The notes under the pieces are model-generated. The model worked only from the letters and a program-made list of their open reading frames with translations. It searched no databases and was not told the origin of the DNA. Shown in pieces: positions 46,847-58,919 of a DNA stretch of 64,000 nt. The DNA is from Eucalyptus grandis (Eukaryota > Streptophyta > Magnoliopsida > Myrtales > Myrtaceae), in contig NC_052621.1 of the NCBI RefSeq assembly GCF_016545825.1, forward strand, positions 20,858,940 through 20,922,939, in the 5' to 3' direction. The translations under genes and the position numbers were made by a program. The number at the start of each line of letters is the position of its first letter. Positions within the stretch are counted from its first letter, which is position 1.

Positions 46847-49830
46847 AAGATGTTTATTGTCTGGCATTGCCAAGCACCTCTCTATCAGAATGAAAATGCT
46901 TATGCACCTTTATATATGAGTGATGTATTTACGCCATCATGAAAATGTGTGTTTGACTCAATGGAGAAAATGAATGGTGATGACCGTCTTTAAGGAAGTG
47001 TCATAAATCAAGAAGCAAACTCGATGGCATAACTTGAACAAATCAACATTACCTGTGCAAACGCATAAGAGTAATCCCCGTCAATTTTGCCCAGCTCGGT
47101 GTAAAGGATGCGTCATTCAGAACCTGGGCCTGGTTAAAAGAAACCTTCGTCCCAAATCAACAATCTTAGAATTGAAGCCTCACTTCTTGTTCCGACACAT
47201 GCTCTTGCAAGAAGTAATTGCCATTAGAGAATTGGAGGTTTTGATTGTCCATCTCGATTCCATAAAAGCTTGAGGTACATGACTTTGCCCGATCAAAGGC
47301 GAAGGAAAAAATTCCACGTAAGGAATGCGTTGAAGATAAATCAACAACCAGCAATCATGCATACATGGTCACAAGTGAGGAAGGCCAATCGAAAGAAATG
47401 TCAAACTATGCTAAGACGAAAAGGCTGTCATCGACATTCAAACATCATCGAGTCAAGAAATACAAACTTTGGAGAAGAGTAATTTGGTATCGTCTCCAAT
47501 ACTCCCTTCTTTGAATTCACTTTTGACATATTCCCCTATTGACAGGGAGCATCACAACTCAAGAACCAAACTCAATGGTTAGGCAAATCAATATTGGCCA
47601 AGCTAGTACGTGAAATGACCCACATCAAATTCACCTGGCTTCGTGTAAAAAGACATGTCATCCAGAGCTAATTCAGAGAATAATTGACCTAATGAAGCAA
47701 GGGACATAGGACTTCATGTCCCCTCTCACTTCAGGTTCACCAAATCATCTCGCAAACCAATGAAGGGTAAAGTTGTATCGATTCCAGCTTATTTGACTCT
47801 TGAAAGAGTTCATGACTAACACATTCCCTCTTGTTTGTTGTGTGATCACCCGACCGACAAAAGCAAGGATAACGAATCAATGAGAAGCATGTCTTGTTTG
47901 TTGCAGGATTAACTCGACCGTCAAAAACAAAGATAATAAATCAATGAGAGGCATGACAAACTCTCCAAAATGGCATCTCGAAATGCCAAAGCAAATGACA
48001 GAAAATCTTTAGGCCTCAACTCACATTTGATTTTGGCCAGACTAATTGATCTACTTGTACATCTTCTCTTCTGCAGGGGCAAAAGCGCAGAGATGCCCGA
48101 TCGATTCCCAACCCCGATCGATCATTCATGTGTCATATTCCTAATCAATAGGGACAACCATCGACGTCCATTTGCGAATAACTCTTTTGATGTTCAAAAT
48201 CTAACATATTTGGAAACACCATTATGTTAGCCCCTAAAGTTGTCAATAGGGTCTTTTTTGAGTCAAAACCATTCACTTGTTTTGAAGAGTTCAAACTCCA
48301 TCATATTCAAAATGTTGCATGTCTTCTCCAGATGAATTCTGCATGATGATTTTGTCTGTCTAAATCACTGATTCCATTGAGAATTATTAGAATAGACAGC
48401 TAAGTGAAGAATACAAGATTAATTGAGCATGCTGGATGAGGCGTGTCGAATGATGAAAGGCAAGCCATATCCTACACACGTCCCCCATCTATACACTTGT
48501 GAGATGAGTGCAGAAGATTCCATGGTCTGCAGTGGTAAAGAGTTCTCTCGCGAATGGTACGATAACCAAAATAGTGAGAGGCATTCCATCGCTCACCCCA
48601 TTGAGCCCCATACATTGGTGAAGCTTCTCTCATACCCCCGTCAAGAACAACCCCTACACCGGGGCGGATTAGAAGTGAAGCAGCATCACAAGGTGAGAAG
48701 AGAGATAGAAATTTTCTTGCTCGCACTTGCATCAATCTTTGGGTGTCTTTATTGCATATGAACACTCACATTAATTTAAGTGCCCTAGAATGACGAAGAG
48801 CAATTCTTTCTCTATGCACTTGTATTCATTGTACAACCCAAGTGAGTCTGTAATTTTACCTCACATTGAGAAAAAATAGAAGTTACCGCCATTTAAGCAA
48901 AAGATAGCCAAAAGCACCCATCGAAGATGAAGACTCAAAGTCTAATAACGGTGCTTCGATTGAACTTGCCTAGGCCAGTTCCTCCAACGACAAGAATGAA
49001 AAAATATGGGCATAAAAAAGCAGTGTACCTGGTAAAAGCAAGGTCAATGCCCATAAAAGAAGAACTGGAATAAAAATAGGGGCATGAAAAAAGCAGTGTG
49101 CCTGGTAAAAGCAAGGCCAATGCCCCCCAGTAAAAAATGCAGCCAAGAAAATGTTGCTGTTGTGGTCCATAGAACCTCCATTTGACAGTAAGGAGAAAGA
49201 CTAGTGACAAATGCCAAGGCAATCACTAGCTCTACCTTTTTACACATGAATCAAGCCTACATTGCATCCCATTGTAAAAGTCTCTTCAGACTAGGGGCAC
49301 TTCAATTAATGTAGGATTTCATATGTCTATAAGCATCGCTTGAAGAAGTACGAGCAAGATTACTCTATCTCTTTTCGCAGGTTCTTGACTTGTAAACCCT
49401 GAGGTGGTCGTGCAACATTTTCATCCATCGCCTTCAACCTTGATGGTCCCTTTGATGAGCCGATGACCAAGACTTCATCATTTTCAACAAAGACCTCTCA
49501 CATTGGTAAAGTTGTACCGTTTGCGAGAATACTCGGACCCCCGCCGACATGATGACAAAGTGAGATAGTGTGGTCCTTATAAATCCCGCATCAATGGTCG
49601 GATAGCCTTTTCCATGAGAGTGAGTGAAAAGTCCTTTCAGACTGAAAGTCCCTAATCTGGCATGCTCAAGACATCTACATTCTAAATGAAGGTTGTCTTT
49701 CAAAATCTTCCCCGGTGGAAATCAAAAGATGCAGAACTAACAAAATTATCCTGCATGAATCTCATTTTGAACTCATGAATTTACAGCATATACAATCATG
49801 TATAAATAGCAGACATACTTTCAGAGATCA
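46847..49830 (+). other. Ogre-2 3' untranslated region, non-repetitive part
   Basis: No supported coding sequence. A duplicated GCAAGGTCAATGCCC/GCAAGGCCAATGCCC motif near 49040 and 49115 matches (reverse-complemented) the Ogre-1 3' UTR near 9980-10020, confirming homology. Confidence 0.65.
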
Positions 49831-50400
49831 GGGATATTGCCAGGTAAGCATATCCCTATCCACATTTGTCTTAAGGTACCTACCACTGTCTAGGTACTCT
49901 CTTCTTGACACTCAACATATTCAAGTTGTCCCTTGAGTTTCGATGTTTACTGTTGTCTTAGCATCCCGTTGTCTTTGAGTACCCACCACTTGTCGGGTAC
50001 TCCCTCTTAACGACACTCGACCTGTTCGAGTTGTCCTCGGAGTATTGATACTTGTGAATGACCAAGTATCCCTTTATCGTTGAATACCTACTGCTGTCTA
50101 GGTATCCCCATATCGTTAAGTACCCACCGTTGTCCAGGTACTTCCTTTTTATGACACTTGTGACTTACCCAAGTTGTCCCCTAAATAATAGCACCCTGTT
50201 CAAGCATTCCATTGCTTTGTGTGCCTACGCCTACCTAGGTATGCTTTCTTACACTTTGACCAACCGAGTGGTCCTGTGTTGTATCATTAAATACTTGTGT
50301 TCATCCAAGTATCCCAAGACTTTGTACACCTGTGGCTATCCAGGTGTTCCACCCTTTTTAAGTGCCTGTGGCAATCCAGGTAAGCCTCGTGCTACATTCA
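49830..50400 (+). repeat. Ogre-2 degenerate AGGTAC-type repeats
   Basis: Repeated phrases of the form TACCCACC(A/G)(C/T)TGTC(C/T)(A/G)GGTA recur roughly every 50-60 bases. They form the oldest-looking, most diverged array of this 3' UTR. Confidence 0.6.
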
Positions 50401-50404
50401 ATTC

Positions 50405-50760
50405 CCAATTACCAGGAGGTGAGAGACCTTCACGAATATCCAAGGTGCGTCCTCGATATTCCCCTTTACCAGGAGGTGGGAGACCTTCATGAATATGCGA
50501 GGCACATCCTCAATATTCCCACTTACCAGGAGGTGAGAGACCTTCACGAATATCCCAGGTACGCCCTCGATATTCCCAATTACCAGGAGGTGAGAGACCT
50601 TCACGAATATGCGGGGCACGTCTTCGATATTCCCTTTTACCAAAAGGTGCGAGACCTTCATGAATATGCGAGGCACGTCCCCAATATTCTCAATTACCAG
50701 GAGGTGAGAGACCTTCACGTATATGCAAGACCCATCCTCGATATTTCCACACAAATATCT
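50405..50760 (+). repeat. Ogre-2 tandem array, about 58-bp unit
   Basis: Six units beginning TACCAGGAGGTGAGAGACCT and ending near CGATATTCCC. Confidence 0.9.
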
Positions 50761-50794
50761 CGTATGCCTTGATTCTTCCTTAAAGAGTTTGTAC

Positions 50795-51030
50795 CGTGAT
50801 CGTCTAGGTACCCCTTCGATACTTGTGATCATCCAGTATCTCCAAAGAGTTTGTACCGGTAATCGTCCGTGTACCCCTTCGATACTTGTGATCATCCAGG
50901 TATCCCCAAAGAGTTTGTACCTGTGATCATCCAGGTACCCCTTCGATACTTGTGATCATTCAGGTATCCCCAAAGAGTTTGTACCTGTGATTATCCAAGC
51001 ACCCCTCCGATGCTTGTGATCATCCAGAAT
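50795..51030 (+). repeat. Ogre-2 tandem array, about 65-bp unit
   Basis: About four units containing CCCCTTCGATACTTGTGATC and CCCCAAAGAGTTTGTACC. Confidence 0.88.
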
Positions 51031-51033
51031 TGA

Positions 51034-51400
51034 TGCCCTGAAAAAGGTCGGCGCATCCTCCCGAGAAAGGTCGGGTTCCAACTGGTGTCTTCGACGGAAG
51101 TCAGACGCCCCACAAATCGATGCCTTGAAAAGGTCGACGCATCCTCCCGAGAAAGGTCGGGTTCCAACTGGTGTCTTCGACAGAAGTCAGACGCCCCACA
51201 AATCGATGCCCCGAGAAAGGTCGGCGCATCCTCCCGAGAAAGGTCGGGTTCCAACCAGTGTCTTTGACAAAAGTCAGACACCCCAACAAAATAGATGCTC
51301 TGAGAAAGGTCGGCGCATCTCCCGAGAAAGGTCGGGTACCAACTGGTGTCCTCGATACAAATCAGGCACCCACAAATGAGATGCCCTGAGAAAGGTCGGT
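51034..51400 (+). repeat. Ogre-2 tandem array, about 87-bp unit
   Basis: Units start near 51034, 51121, 51206, 51294 and 51380. Each has GAAAGGTCGGCGCATC and GAGAAAGGTCGGGT(T/A)CCAAC. Confidence 0.9.
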
Positions 51401-51408
51401 GCATCTCC

Positions 51409-51712
51409 CGTCAAGGCGACCGAAAAAGGTTCGGGTCCTAGACAAATCATGGATTGTTTTAACAGTGACCGAAGAATGGTTCCGTCACGGTGAAGAAGAA
51501 TGGTTCGGGTCCCGGAAGAGCATCCCCGTCATGGCGATCGAAGAATGGCTCGGGTCCAAGACAAACCACCGACTACTCCAACAGCGCACCGAAGAATGGT
51601 TCGGGTCCCGAAGGAGCAATCTCCCGTCAAGGCGACCGAAAAAGGTTCGGGTCCTAGACAAATCATTGATTGTTTTAACAGCGACCGAAGAATGGTTCGA
51701 GCCCTGAAAAGC
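51409..51712 (+). repeat. Ogre-2 hairpin-core array
   Basis: Seven to eight cores of the type GACCGAA, loop GAATGG or AAAGG, TTCGGGTCC, near 51417, 51467, 51491, 51533, 51585, 51634 and 51682. They are the same core as the last two units of the Ogre-1 array and occupy the same place upstream of the PPT. Confidence 0.85.
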
Positions 51713-51960
51713 AACCTCTTCATATCACCAGGTAAGATGACGCCTTGATACTTGCCAAAACTAAAGGTTCACACCCTATCTCACTCACTCCCTAAGTAAC
51801 TACAGGTATCTTCTTATCTGTCTTAGTATATGTAAAGTTATATTGCTCTTTTCCTACATAGAATAATAGATCCCAAATAAAAATAATCTATTACGCATGT
51901 ATGGATAAAATTGAGGCATCAGTTTGTCTTTTGAATGCAACCTCTCGCGAGCTCACCTTC

Positions 51961-51974
51961 AAAGAGGGGGCAAA
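51961..51974 (+). other. Ogre-2 polypurine tract
   Basis: AAAGAGGGGGCAAA directly before the 3' LTR. Confidence 0.85.
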
Positions 51975-54135
51975 TGTTGACACCTCATTTTTAATTAGGT
52001 TAATTTTATTTTGTTAATTTTTTATTTTATTTCGGATAAATAAGATAATTAATAAAACACAAAAAAAACAAAAACAAAAGCCCAGCCCTTTTTTCTTTCC
52101 TTTTCTTCCCCCTCCGCGTGGCCCATGTGGCCCATTTTCCTTCACCCTTGGCCCGGCCCCTTTTCTCTCTTCTTCTTCCTCCCGTCTTCTTCTTCCTCGC
52201 CGCTTGCATCTCACGCGCGGTGGCCGGCGACGCGCGCAAGGACGGCCTACGGCCGAGGAGTGTAGGGCGACGTCGGCCGGAGGGGATAAGATCGCAGGCG
52301 CCTTTAATGCCGAGCGAGCCACTGAAAGCTCGATGGGACACCGGTTCAGCCGAGCGGAACCGGTGGGCAAGCCGAGGCCGGCGACCGAGCCCCTCCGTCG
52401 ACCGGAGTTCCTTCTCCTATAAATAGGTGGCCGCAAGCATCGTCGGAGGGCGTGGCGAGCTCGGAGATCCTTCACCGAGAGACATCGGAAGGGTTGAAGG
52501 GCGAGCGCAGGAGAGAGCTCGAGTTGCAGCTCAGCCCGCCTTCCACCGAGAGACTTCGGGAAGGCCGGCGGCGAGTGACTTCGAGAAGGTCGATCCGGCC
52601 GGTGGAGGCTCGGATCCGGCCCGAGTGAGGAGAAATCAAGGCCGAGGAGGGTCCGGCCGGTAGATCTGGTTTTTGCTGCCGTTGTTGCCGCCGGATGTCG
52701 TGCCGCAGCCGTTCGCCCGCTCCCGACGCCGTTGCTTTCGACGGCTTGTTGCCGTGCCCCACCCGCGGCCGTTGCCGTGATCGGTCCGTCGACGCCGCGC
52801 CGATCGGGAAACCGAGTTGCCCGGCCACCACTATCCGACGCCATCGCCACGAACAGTAGTGTTACCGCCACCGCCGCCGTTGCCGCCGCCATAGTTTCCC
52901 CCTCCGAAGTCCAACCTCATCGCTACCGCCGCTGCCGCCGCCGCCGCCGTTGCCGCCGCCGTCACCGCCGCCGTTGTCGTCCCCGCTATCATGCCTCGGC
53001 GCCGCGATTCGGGAACCCAAGGGTTCCCGATTTTCCGGGTCGCAACCCCGGGTTGTCGGGTCGGACCCGGATCGGGGAACCGGGCAGGGATTCCACGAAT
53101 TGCGGGCGCGCGGAAGACCGGGTCGCGATTCGGATCCGGCCGGGTAGGGATCGCAGGAGCCGGGTCGCGGAACGGGTCGTGGACCCGGGTCGTCGGGCCG
53201 GGCCGGGCGTCCCCAAACGCCCGCCACGCGCGTTTTAAGAAATTAAAAAAAAAATAAAAAAAAATGAAAAATCCGAGCCGGGCCCGCAACGCGGGCCCAT
53301 CCGTTTGGGTCGCCGACCCGGTCGGACCCAACCCGCGGATCCGACCCGAGTCGGTTTTATTTTATTATTTTAATATAAAATAATAAATATTTTATTTTCA
53401 AAAAAAAATCAAAAAAAATCAAAAAGTGTTTTATTTTCAAAAAATATTAAAAATGTTTTAATTTCCAAAAATCGAAAAAATATTAAAAATGTCGAAAAAT
53501 GTTTTATTTTCTAAAAAATCGAGAAAAATCAAAAATAATTTATTTTCCAAAATATTTAAAAATATTAAAAAATATTTTATTTTCCGAAAAATAAAAAAAT
53601 CAAATATATTTCATATTTTCCAAAAAATGCCAAAATCCAAAAAAAAAGCCAAAATTCATGAAAAAAGCCAAAAATTTCAGAAAAAGCCAAAAAAGACTTG
53701 TATTTTTCCAAAAAAAAACCCCCAAAAAATCCCTTTTATGTCCAAAAATGAGAGAAAAAGACTCAAAAATGTTTTTCCTCCAAAAATGTATGGAAAAATC
53801 CTCAAAATCCAAAAAGCCTTAGGTTTAAACAAGATTAGGTACCGAAAGGGCATTAGTGATTAACTAGTGTAATCAAGTCCCCGATCCTAATTTCTCTCGG
53901 TTGCGCAGAGCGAGTATTTCTCCCGATACTTCGCTTAGGGTTTCTAATCGACCCACCCCAAACCGATTAGTGGCGACTCCGTTTTAAAATTAATTTATAG
54001 GTTAAAAACTCAAACTATTAAGTCGTGAATTGGCGGACTTGGGAGAGTCCGGGCTTAATAAATTCAGCCGAGCCATTAGCCTCCTTAGGCATTCGTACCT
54101 GATTGCGGGCGCCAAAAAAAAAAGAGGTCGCGACA
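51975..54135 (+). repeat. Ogre-2 3' LTR
   Basis: 2,161-bp partner of 35144-37256, with TATA at 52418-52425 and TG...CA ends, followed by TSD TGTGT. Confidence 0.95.
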
Positions 54136-54187
54136 TGTGTTCACTGTAATTCAGACTGTCTATACCGTGCTCAGCTACTACCCCTGA

Positions 54188-54626
54188 ACCCTCCCTTTGC
54201 CTCTCCGTACAATATATAGTTTTCCTCCTGATGCGATGCTCGATAATTATCTCTCGATTGACCGTTCGTTGTTGTTATGAATTATTTCCTCCTGTTTTCA
54301 GTCATGTTCATAATAGACATTTGACTGTTTGTTCATCATCATCATATGATGATTCTCTTGATTGGCTGTTTGACTAATGTAGTCGGGAAGTTCCTCGTCA
54401 AGAGTTTTACAGGCTAAGCTCTAGAAGCTTAGAACTCCTCTGCATCTTTAGTATCAGAAGATGAAATTTCTTTATGGATTAGCACATAGCCGCTGCTCTT
54501 TCTTAGAGAACCGATACTAATCATTTTGAGGCTAATGTTGGCTTAGAAGGTAAAAAGTGTAATCGTAAGTGCCCCGTGTAATTTCATCACCTAAAACCTG
54601 CCGCTTCTTTCGGAAATACATTGCCT
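54188..54626. other. 3' flank of the broken DUF247 gene and start of block Y
   Basis: 54188-54360 aligns with 60610-60850 (3' UTR of the intact gene). From about 54375 the sequence aligns with 26050 onward. No gene. Confidence 0.65.
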
Positions 54627-54635
54627 TAATATAAT

Positions 54636-55285
54636 GGGAAAAAGTATTAAAAAAGTTCTAAACATATTACACTGGTACTAATTTAGTTTTAAACTTTTCA
54701 ATTTAATCAATTTAGTCTTTCAACATTTTTACATTGGTACCAATTTAGTCCATCCGATCAATTTAGATTGGAAATTGCTGATGTGAATGCTAATAGTCCT
54801 ATGTAGCATGATCGGCCATGATGTAGACATTTTTCATAATTTTTAAACAATTTTCTGAAATTTTTCTTTTTTTTTTCCTTTCTTTTTCTTACGCTTCTTT
54901 CCACTGTTGGCTGGCACAACCCATGCTTGGCCTTACTAGATTTGGCGAGGCCGACCTTCAACCAGGCTAGGGCAACCTCGTTGGGCTTCGCTTGGGCACG
55001 GGTTGGCCTCGCCGACTAGGGCTTGTGCTGACCACCGGTGGAAAGAATAAAAAAGAAAGAAAGGTAAAAAATAATAATAAATAAATAATAAAATGTTCAT
55101 GTTAATACTGGCCGTATCACGTAAAACTGTCAATGTCAACATTAGTAATTTACAGCCTAAATTGATCGGATGAATTGAATTTGAACTAATATGAAAATGT
55201 TTAGTATTTAATTAGTTCAATTGAATGATTTATGATTGAATTAGTACTAACGCAATACGTTTATGAATTTTTTGGTACTTTTTCC
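54636..55285. mobile_element. MULE-type foldback MITE
   Basis: 650 bp with long inverted arms (about 200 bases each): GGGAAAAAGTA at the left, and the right end reads GGAAAAAGTACC on the other strand. Both arms share CCATCCGATCAATTTAG-like phrases. It is flanked by a perfect 9-bp TSD TAATATAAT (54627-54635, 55286-55294), as expected for Mutator-like elements. The middle is GC-richer and has no transposase. The paralogous block Y near 26500 lacks it. Confidence 0.9.
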
Positions 55286-55294
55286 TAATATAAT

Positions 55295-58200
55295 TCCGAT
55301 AACCGAAAAAGTCATATAAAGTAAATTTTGTGGAAAACACGGTGGACGGAGTCATTTATAATTACATGATAGTTGTGTAAAAATTACATTATTTTGATAT
55401 AATATTGACTAAATATAGTAAAATGAGTGGCAGCTACACCTAAGATAGACAAATCGACGATGCATTAGACGCATGCTCCTAAAGTTTTGCTACCGTGTGC
55501 TTACTATTAGATACTTGAATATATCGGCGTTCTTCATTTGAAAAAAAAAAAGGGGCAAAAGCAGTAAACAGCCTCTAATCGGTTTTTCCCCCTTCCATTA
55601 GAACGCATATAATCGGTTTATTAGGTTCTTATGAAAGAGAAACCGAGGCACTTTCTCCCTAAGCAAGAAAGGAATAACCACCAGTGGCCTAATTTGGGAT
55701 TAACGATTGAATGTATGGGCAAAAGGGACCCGACATGGTGTCATCAATATTCTTAATATAACTTAAGCCTTAAATGCACGTCGTGCATTCATCTCAAAAG
55801 AGAGATTTAGAAGGTTGCCTGATATAAAAAAGTTACGAAATGTATATGGACACATAAATTTTAGCTATTCATTTAAGGTTTAATTACATAAAAAAAAATT
55901 AGGGATTAATTTTAACCCCTAAATAAAAATACTTTTCATTTAAATTGCACATCATATAGAAATTAGGAGTATCTACATTAATATTAATATAATTCATTAA
56001 AACTTGATAAATAAAATTATTATTATTAATATTAAAAAAAAACAAAGAAAAGAAGAAAAACGAAACGTAGCTAGACCGACCTGGCCCCTTCTTCCTTTCT
56101 TTTCTTTTTGGGCCTCGGCCCGGCCTCCTCCTCTCTTTCCTTCTTTCTTCTCTCCCCTAGGCCCAGCCTCTTTCTTCCCTCTTTCTTTCCCTCACGCCAA
56201 CCACGCTCGCTGCAGAAAGGAGGCTCGTTCGAGATTTGAGCACAGGAGGAGGCAGGGACAGAGCAGAGAGTCGGGAGCGGGATTTGTGGGTCGGAAATCG
56301 GGCCGGCCGGCAAGGCGCGGGTGAGGGGGCGGCTGAGAGGAAGGAAAAAGGAAAAAAAAACGGAGCAGAGAAAGAAACCGTGACAGAGAGAAAGAGAGAG
56401 ACAGAGAGAGAGCTGTGAGTGACAGTTCGAACGAGTGAAAAGAGTTAGGGATAGAGACCGCCAGCCACCGTGCCCGAATCGTGGCCGACGACCCGCTGTG
56501 GTGCCCCCATTTCCTGGGCCGAAGCCCCTGTAGGTCTCGATTGGTTTGCAGTCGATTTCCCAAGGATCGTGGCTCGGAGCCGTGTGAGGCGACTGGACGC
56601 AGTCCGATTTATCGAGTTCGCCTCCGTTCGCCACCCGCCGAGCCGGGTAGGGAACGCCGTTCGCAGGTACCCCTGTTTTCCTTACCCTCCGCGCCCCCCT
56701 TTGCCTTGTTTTGAAAGACGCTGCCCCGGCACTTGCGGCCGTCCGGCTCACGCGAGCTCCGGCCCACGTCGCTCTTGCATTTGTTTCCGTATCGTACCGT
56801 CGTATTTCGAGTGAGTCCATGGAACTGGCCTCGTCAAGTTTCACGCACTCAGTAGTGCAACATTTTCATCAAGCCAAAATAAAGCAAAAAGAAAAAAATA
56901 AAATGAAGTTCCTTATTTTTAATTGTAATATTAGTAAAAAATTTGGATCGATATTAAAAATTAAGAATTGACGGTATGAGTCGATGGACGTTGCACTTGA
57001 GAGCTAAGATCGCGAGGGAGAGATAAAGAAACAACTCACACAAGGTGAGAGTAAGATAGGACAAGCACTTAATTAATGAGTGTTGAGCTTTATATCAGGG
57101 GTTTTAGAAATTTCTCTTTTCTTAAATTTTTTGATGGTTGAAAATTTTTCTTAAAAATTAAATATATATATATATCTATATGTTATTGGTCTAGCTGAGT
57201 ACATGGGTGGATGATTGCACACCTAGAATGGAGAATTAGACTGATACCTAGATTGAAACTGAGAATTGGACTCATTCCTTTGGAACAGTCAATTTCGATC
57301 CGGTCAAGTTCGATTTCGGGTGGTTCTCGATCTTTTTGCACACTGTTAAATGTGACAGAAGGAGAAGGTGGGGGTGAGAGGGGGACTAGGTCAAAAGGGA
57401 GATGGCGGTGGGGTTGCAACTGGAGGGGCTCCTCCGACTCCACATCATTCGTTTGGATTCTTTGAGGATTAATGCTTGGCATGAATACTACGCGACCAGT
57501 TCCTTCAACATATTCGCGCCCATAAAGATTCTCTGAGGATTGATGCTTGAGATGAAAATACTACGCGACCAGTTCCTTCAACATATTTGCGCCCATAAAG
57601 CTTGTTGCCGCTATCGTGACCTCAACCTATATTAAAATGCGACTTTTACCTTAGATCAATTTAGGTGAGTTTTTTTTCCTAGGTCTTGTCATGTGAAAAA
57701 GAGATGGTCCATCATTGCACGCACTCGTGCGGCCCTCTCTCTCTCTCGAGCATGTTTTATGTTATCAAATCTTCGACCTTTTTTACAATAATGTGTGGAT
57801 ACTTTTACATTAAATTTACATGTGCAAGTATACTATAATGAGTAGGTTTCGTGTTATCTTTGAACCACATTAGAATATGATAATTACAAGATTTGAGGGT
57901 ACGAATCAAACATATTAAAGGAATTTATTGCATTAAAAAGTTTGATAAGTGGAATTGAAAATAAATATTAGTAAAAAGACTAAATTAGTCTTAACGTGAC
58001 ATGTTTTTGGAAAGTAGTGGGAGTTGAGTTTGGCGAAACCTTGAGCACTGTTCTTGGTATTATCTAGAAAAGAAAGAAGAAAATCAGTGTCAAAATGGAC
58101 CATCCGATGGGCCTGAACTTGGGAGGACTTGAGTTATACTTCTAGTATAGTGGCGCGACCCAATTTAAGATTCAATAAAGCGGGCTTGGGTTGTGAAGGT

Positions 58201-58640
58201 AATCAAGAGGCAGCTTTAAGCAAGTTTGTCCAGTTCGCGGCAAATGATATGGATCCTCTTTATCGTACAGTGCCCCCGCCCAAAATTCTTTTGGATTTGG
58301 AGCTCCTAAATGCTCGCGGCGCAGTAGACATATGTGATTTGGAACCAAAAAATTAAAATTAAAAATTAAAGATAAAATCCACGCTAATATTTTGTTTAAT
58401 GTAGAAACTTGACTTTTCTAATATAACTTGACTTTGATTTGAGTTCTAATATATCTTTTTAATTGAAATAATTTTTCTCTGTACGAAACAAGTGAAAGTT
58501 TTGAAATTTCATATAAGATGGTCATAAATTGTGTTGTGCACCATCTTATGTTAATTTATTACAAGAAATGTCATGATAATTATGCGAGTTCATGTCTAAA
58601 TTGACATTGAATATAATTTATTCATACAAGGAATTCGCGT
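55295..58640. other. Upstream region of the third DUF247 unit
   Basis: No gene is supported. It contains the rest of block Y (to about 55830), an unplaced GC-rich island (56040-56860), an (AT)n run near 57163-57180, block X (57440-58200, paralogous to 24950-25570) and block Z (58255-58640, paralogous to 27385-27720). Two adjacent copies of an ATGCTTG(G/A)(C/G)ATGAA...ACTACGCGACCAGTTCC segment lie at 57472-57530 and 57540-57600. Confidence 0.55.
56040..56860. other. GC-rich island of unknown origin
   Basis: Sharply GC-rich and purine/pyrimidine-asymmetric DNA in AT-rich surroundings, with no counterpart in the paralogous unit near 27000. A 257-codon minus-strand frame (56071-56844) is low-complexity and I see no domain. 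It could be a fragment of a retrotransposon LTR or leader; this is only a guess. Confidence 0.35.
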
Positions 58641-58919
58641 CCGCGTGCCATGCAATTCGATTCGTACGGCTTTCATGGGACACGCTAAAAGCACGTTCGC
58701 TCTTTACCTCGGACAACAAAAAGCGAGACACACGTATACACGGTTTGTCCCGGAATACCTCTTCAACCTGAAGCAATGGGCTCAACCCTCTTCACTCTTC
58801 CCATCTCTCTCTCCATAGATGCACCCCTCCTCTCACTCCTTTCAGCTTAAAAAAGGACAGAGAACATAGGACACCCCACGACAGAAATTTGCTGAACTTG
58901 TGAAACTTGCAGAACCATC
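58640..58919 (+). promoter_or_regulatory. Proximal promoter and 5' UTR of the intact DUF247 gene
   Basis: Conserved by alignment with 27925-28238 of the broken paralogue, with a pyrimidine-rich leader (CTTCCCATCTCTCTCTCCATAG). No certain TATA box; TTCAGCTTAAAAAAGG near 58842 is the best candidate. Confidence 0.45.

Larger units (their letters stand above)
35144..54135 (+). mobile_element. Ogre-2: Ty3/gypsy Tat/Ogre-type LTR retrotransposon
   Basis: 18,992 bp, with LTRs of about 2,113 and 2,161 bp starting TGTTGACACC and ending GGTCGCGACA (the last base of the 5' copy is G), TSD TGTGT. Order: PBS, ORF1 remnant, gag, protease, an extra zinc-knuckle segment, RT, RNase H, archaeal RNase H, integrase, a 5-kb 3' UTR with several tandem arrays, PPT. 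It is related to Ogre-1 in protein sequence and termini but has a different LTR body. The coding region is shifted by many one-base deletions. Confidence 0.93.
28239..54187 (+). pseudogene. DUF247 (UPF0481) gene broken by two retrotransposons and a frameshift
   Basis: Exon 1 is 28239-28847 (203 codons, YRVPACV, PQVVSFGPYHHGEEHL, DGCFILEIL, DIRRDM-like LPYIRRDMLRLENQLP). The intron is 28848-29273 (GTTACT...ACGCAG). Exon 2 starts at 29274 and survives in three pieces: 29274-29377, 34603-35143 and 54136-54187. The pieces are separated by the chromovirus (TSD CTGTT) and Ogre-2 (TSD TGTGT). One base is missing from a G run near 34740, shifting frame after DISFERG. The final piece encodes VIQTVYTVL and stops at 54185-54187, completing the usual C-terminal membrane segment. 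Exon 1 has exactly the same length as in the intact paralogue at 58920. As it stands, transcription from the promoter would yield only a truncated product. DUF247 proteins are plant membrane-associated proteins of largely unknown function; some act in grass self-incompatibility. Confidence 0.92.

Noticed and set aside
50362..51748. Frames of 60-165 codons with repeated peptides such as HEYPRY and KGRVPTGV
   Set aside because: They are translations of tandem nucleotide repeats in the Ogre-2 3' UTR; several frames and both strands are open simultaneously.
56071..56844. 257-codon minus-strand frame
   Set aside because: Low-complexity Arg/Lys/Ser-rich translation of a GC- and GA-rich tract, without a domain or a paralogue.
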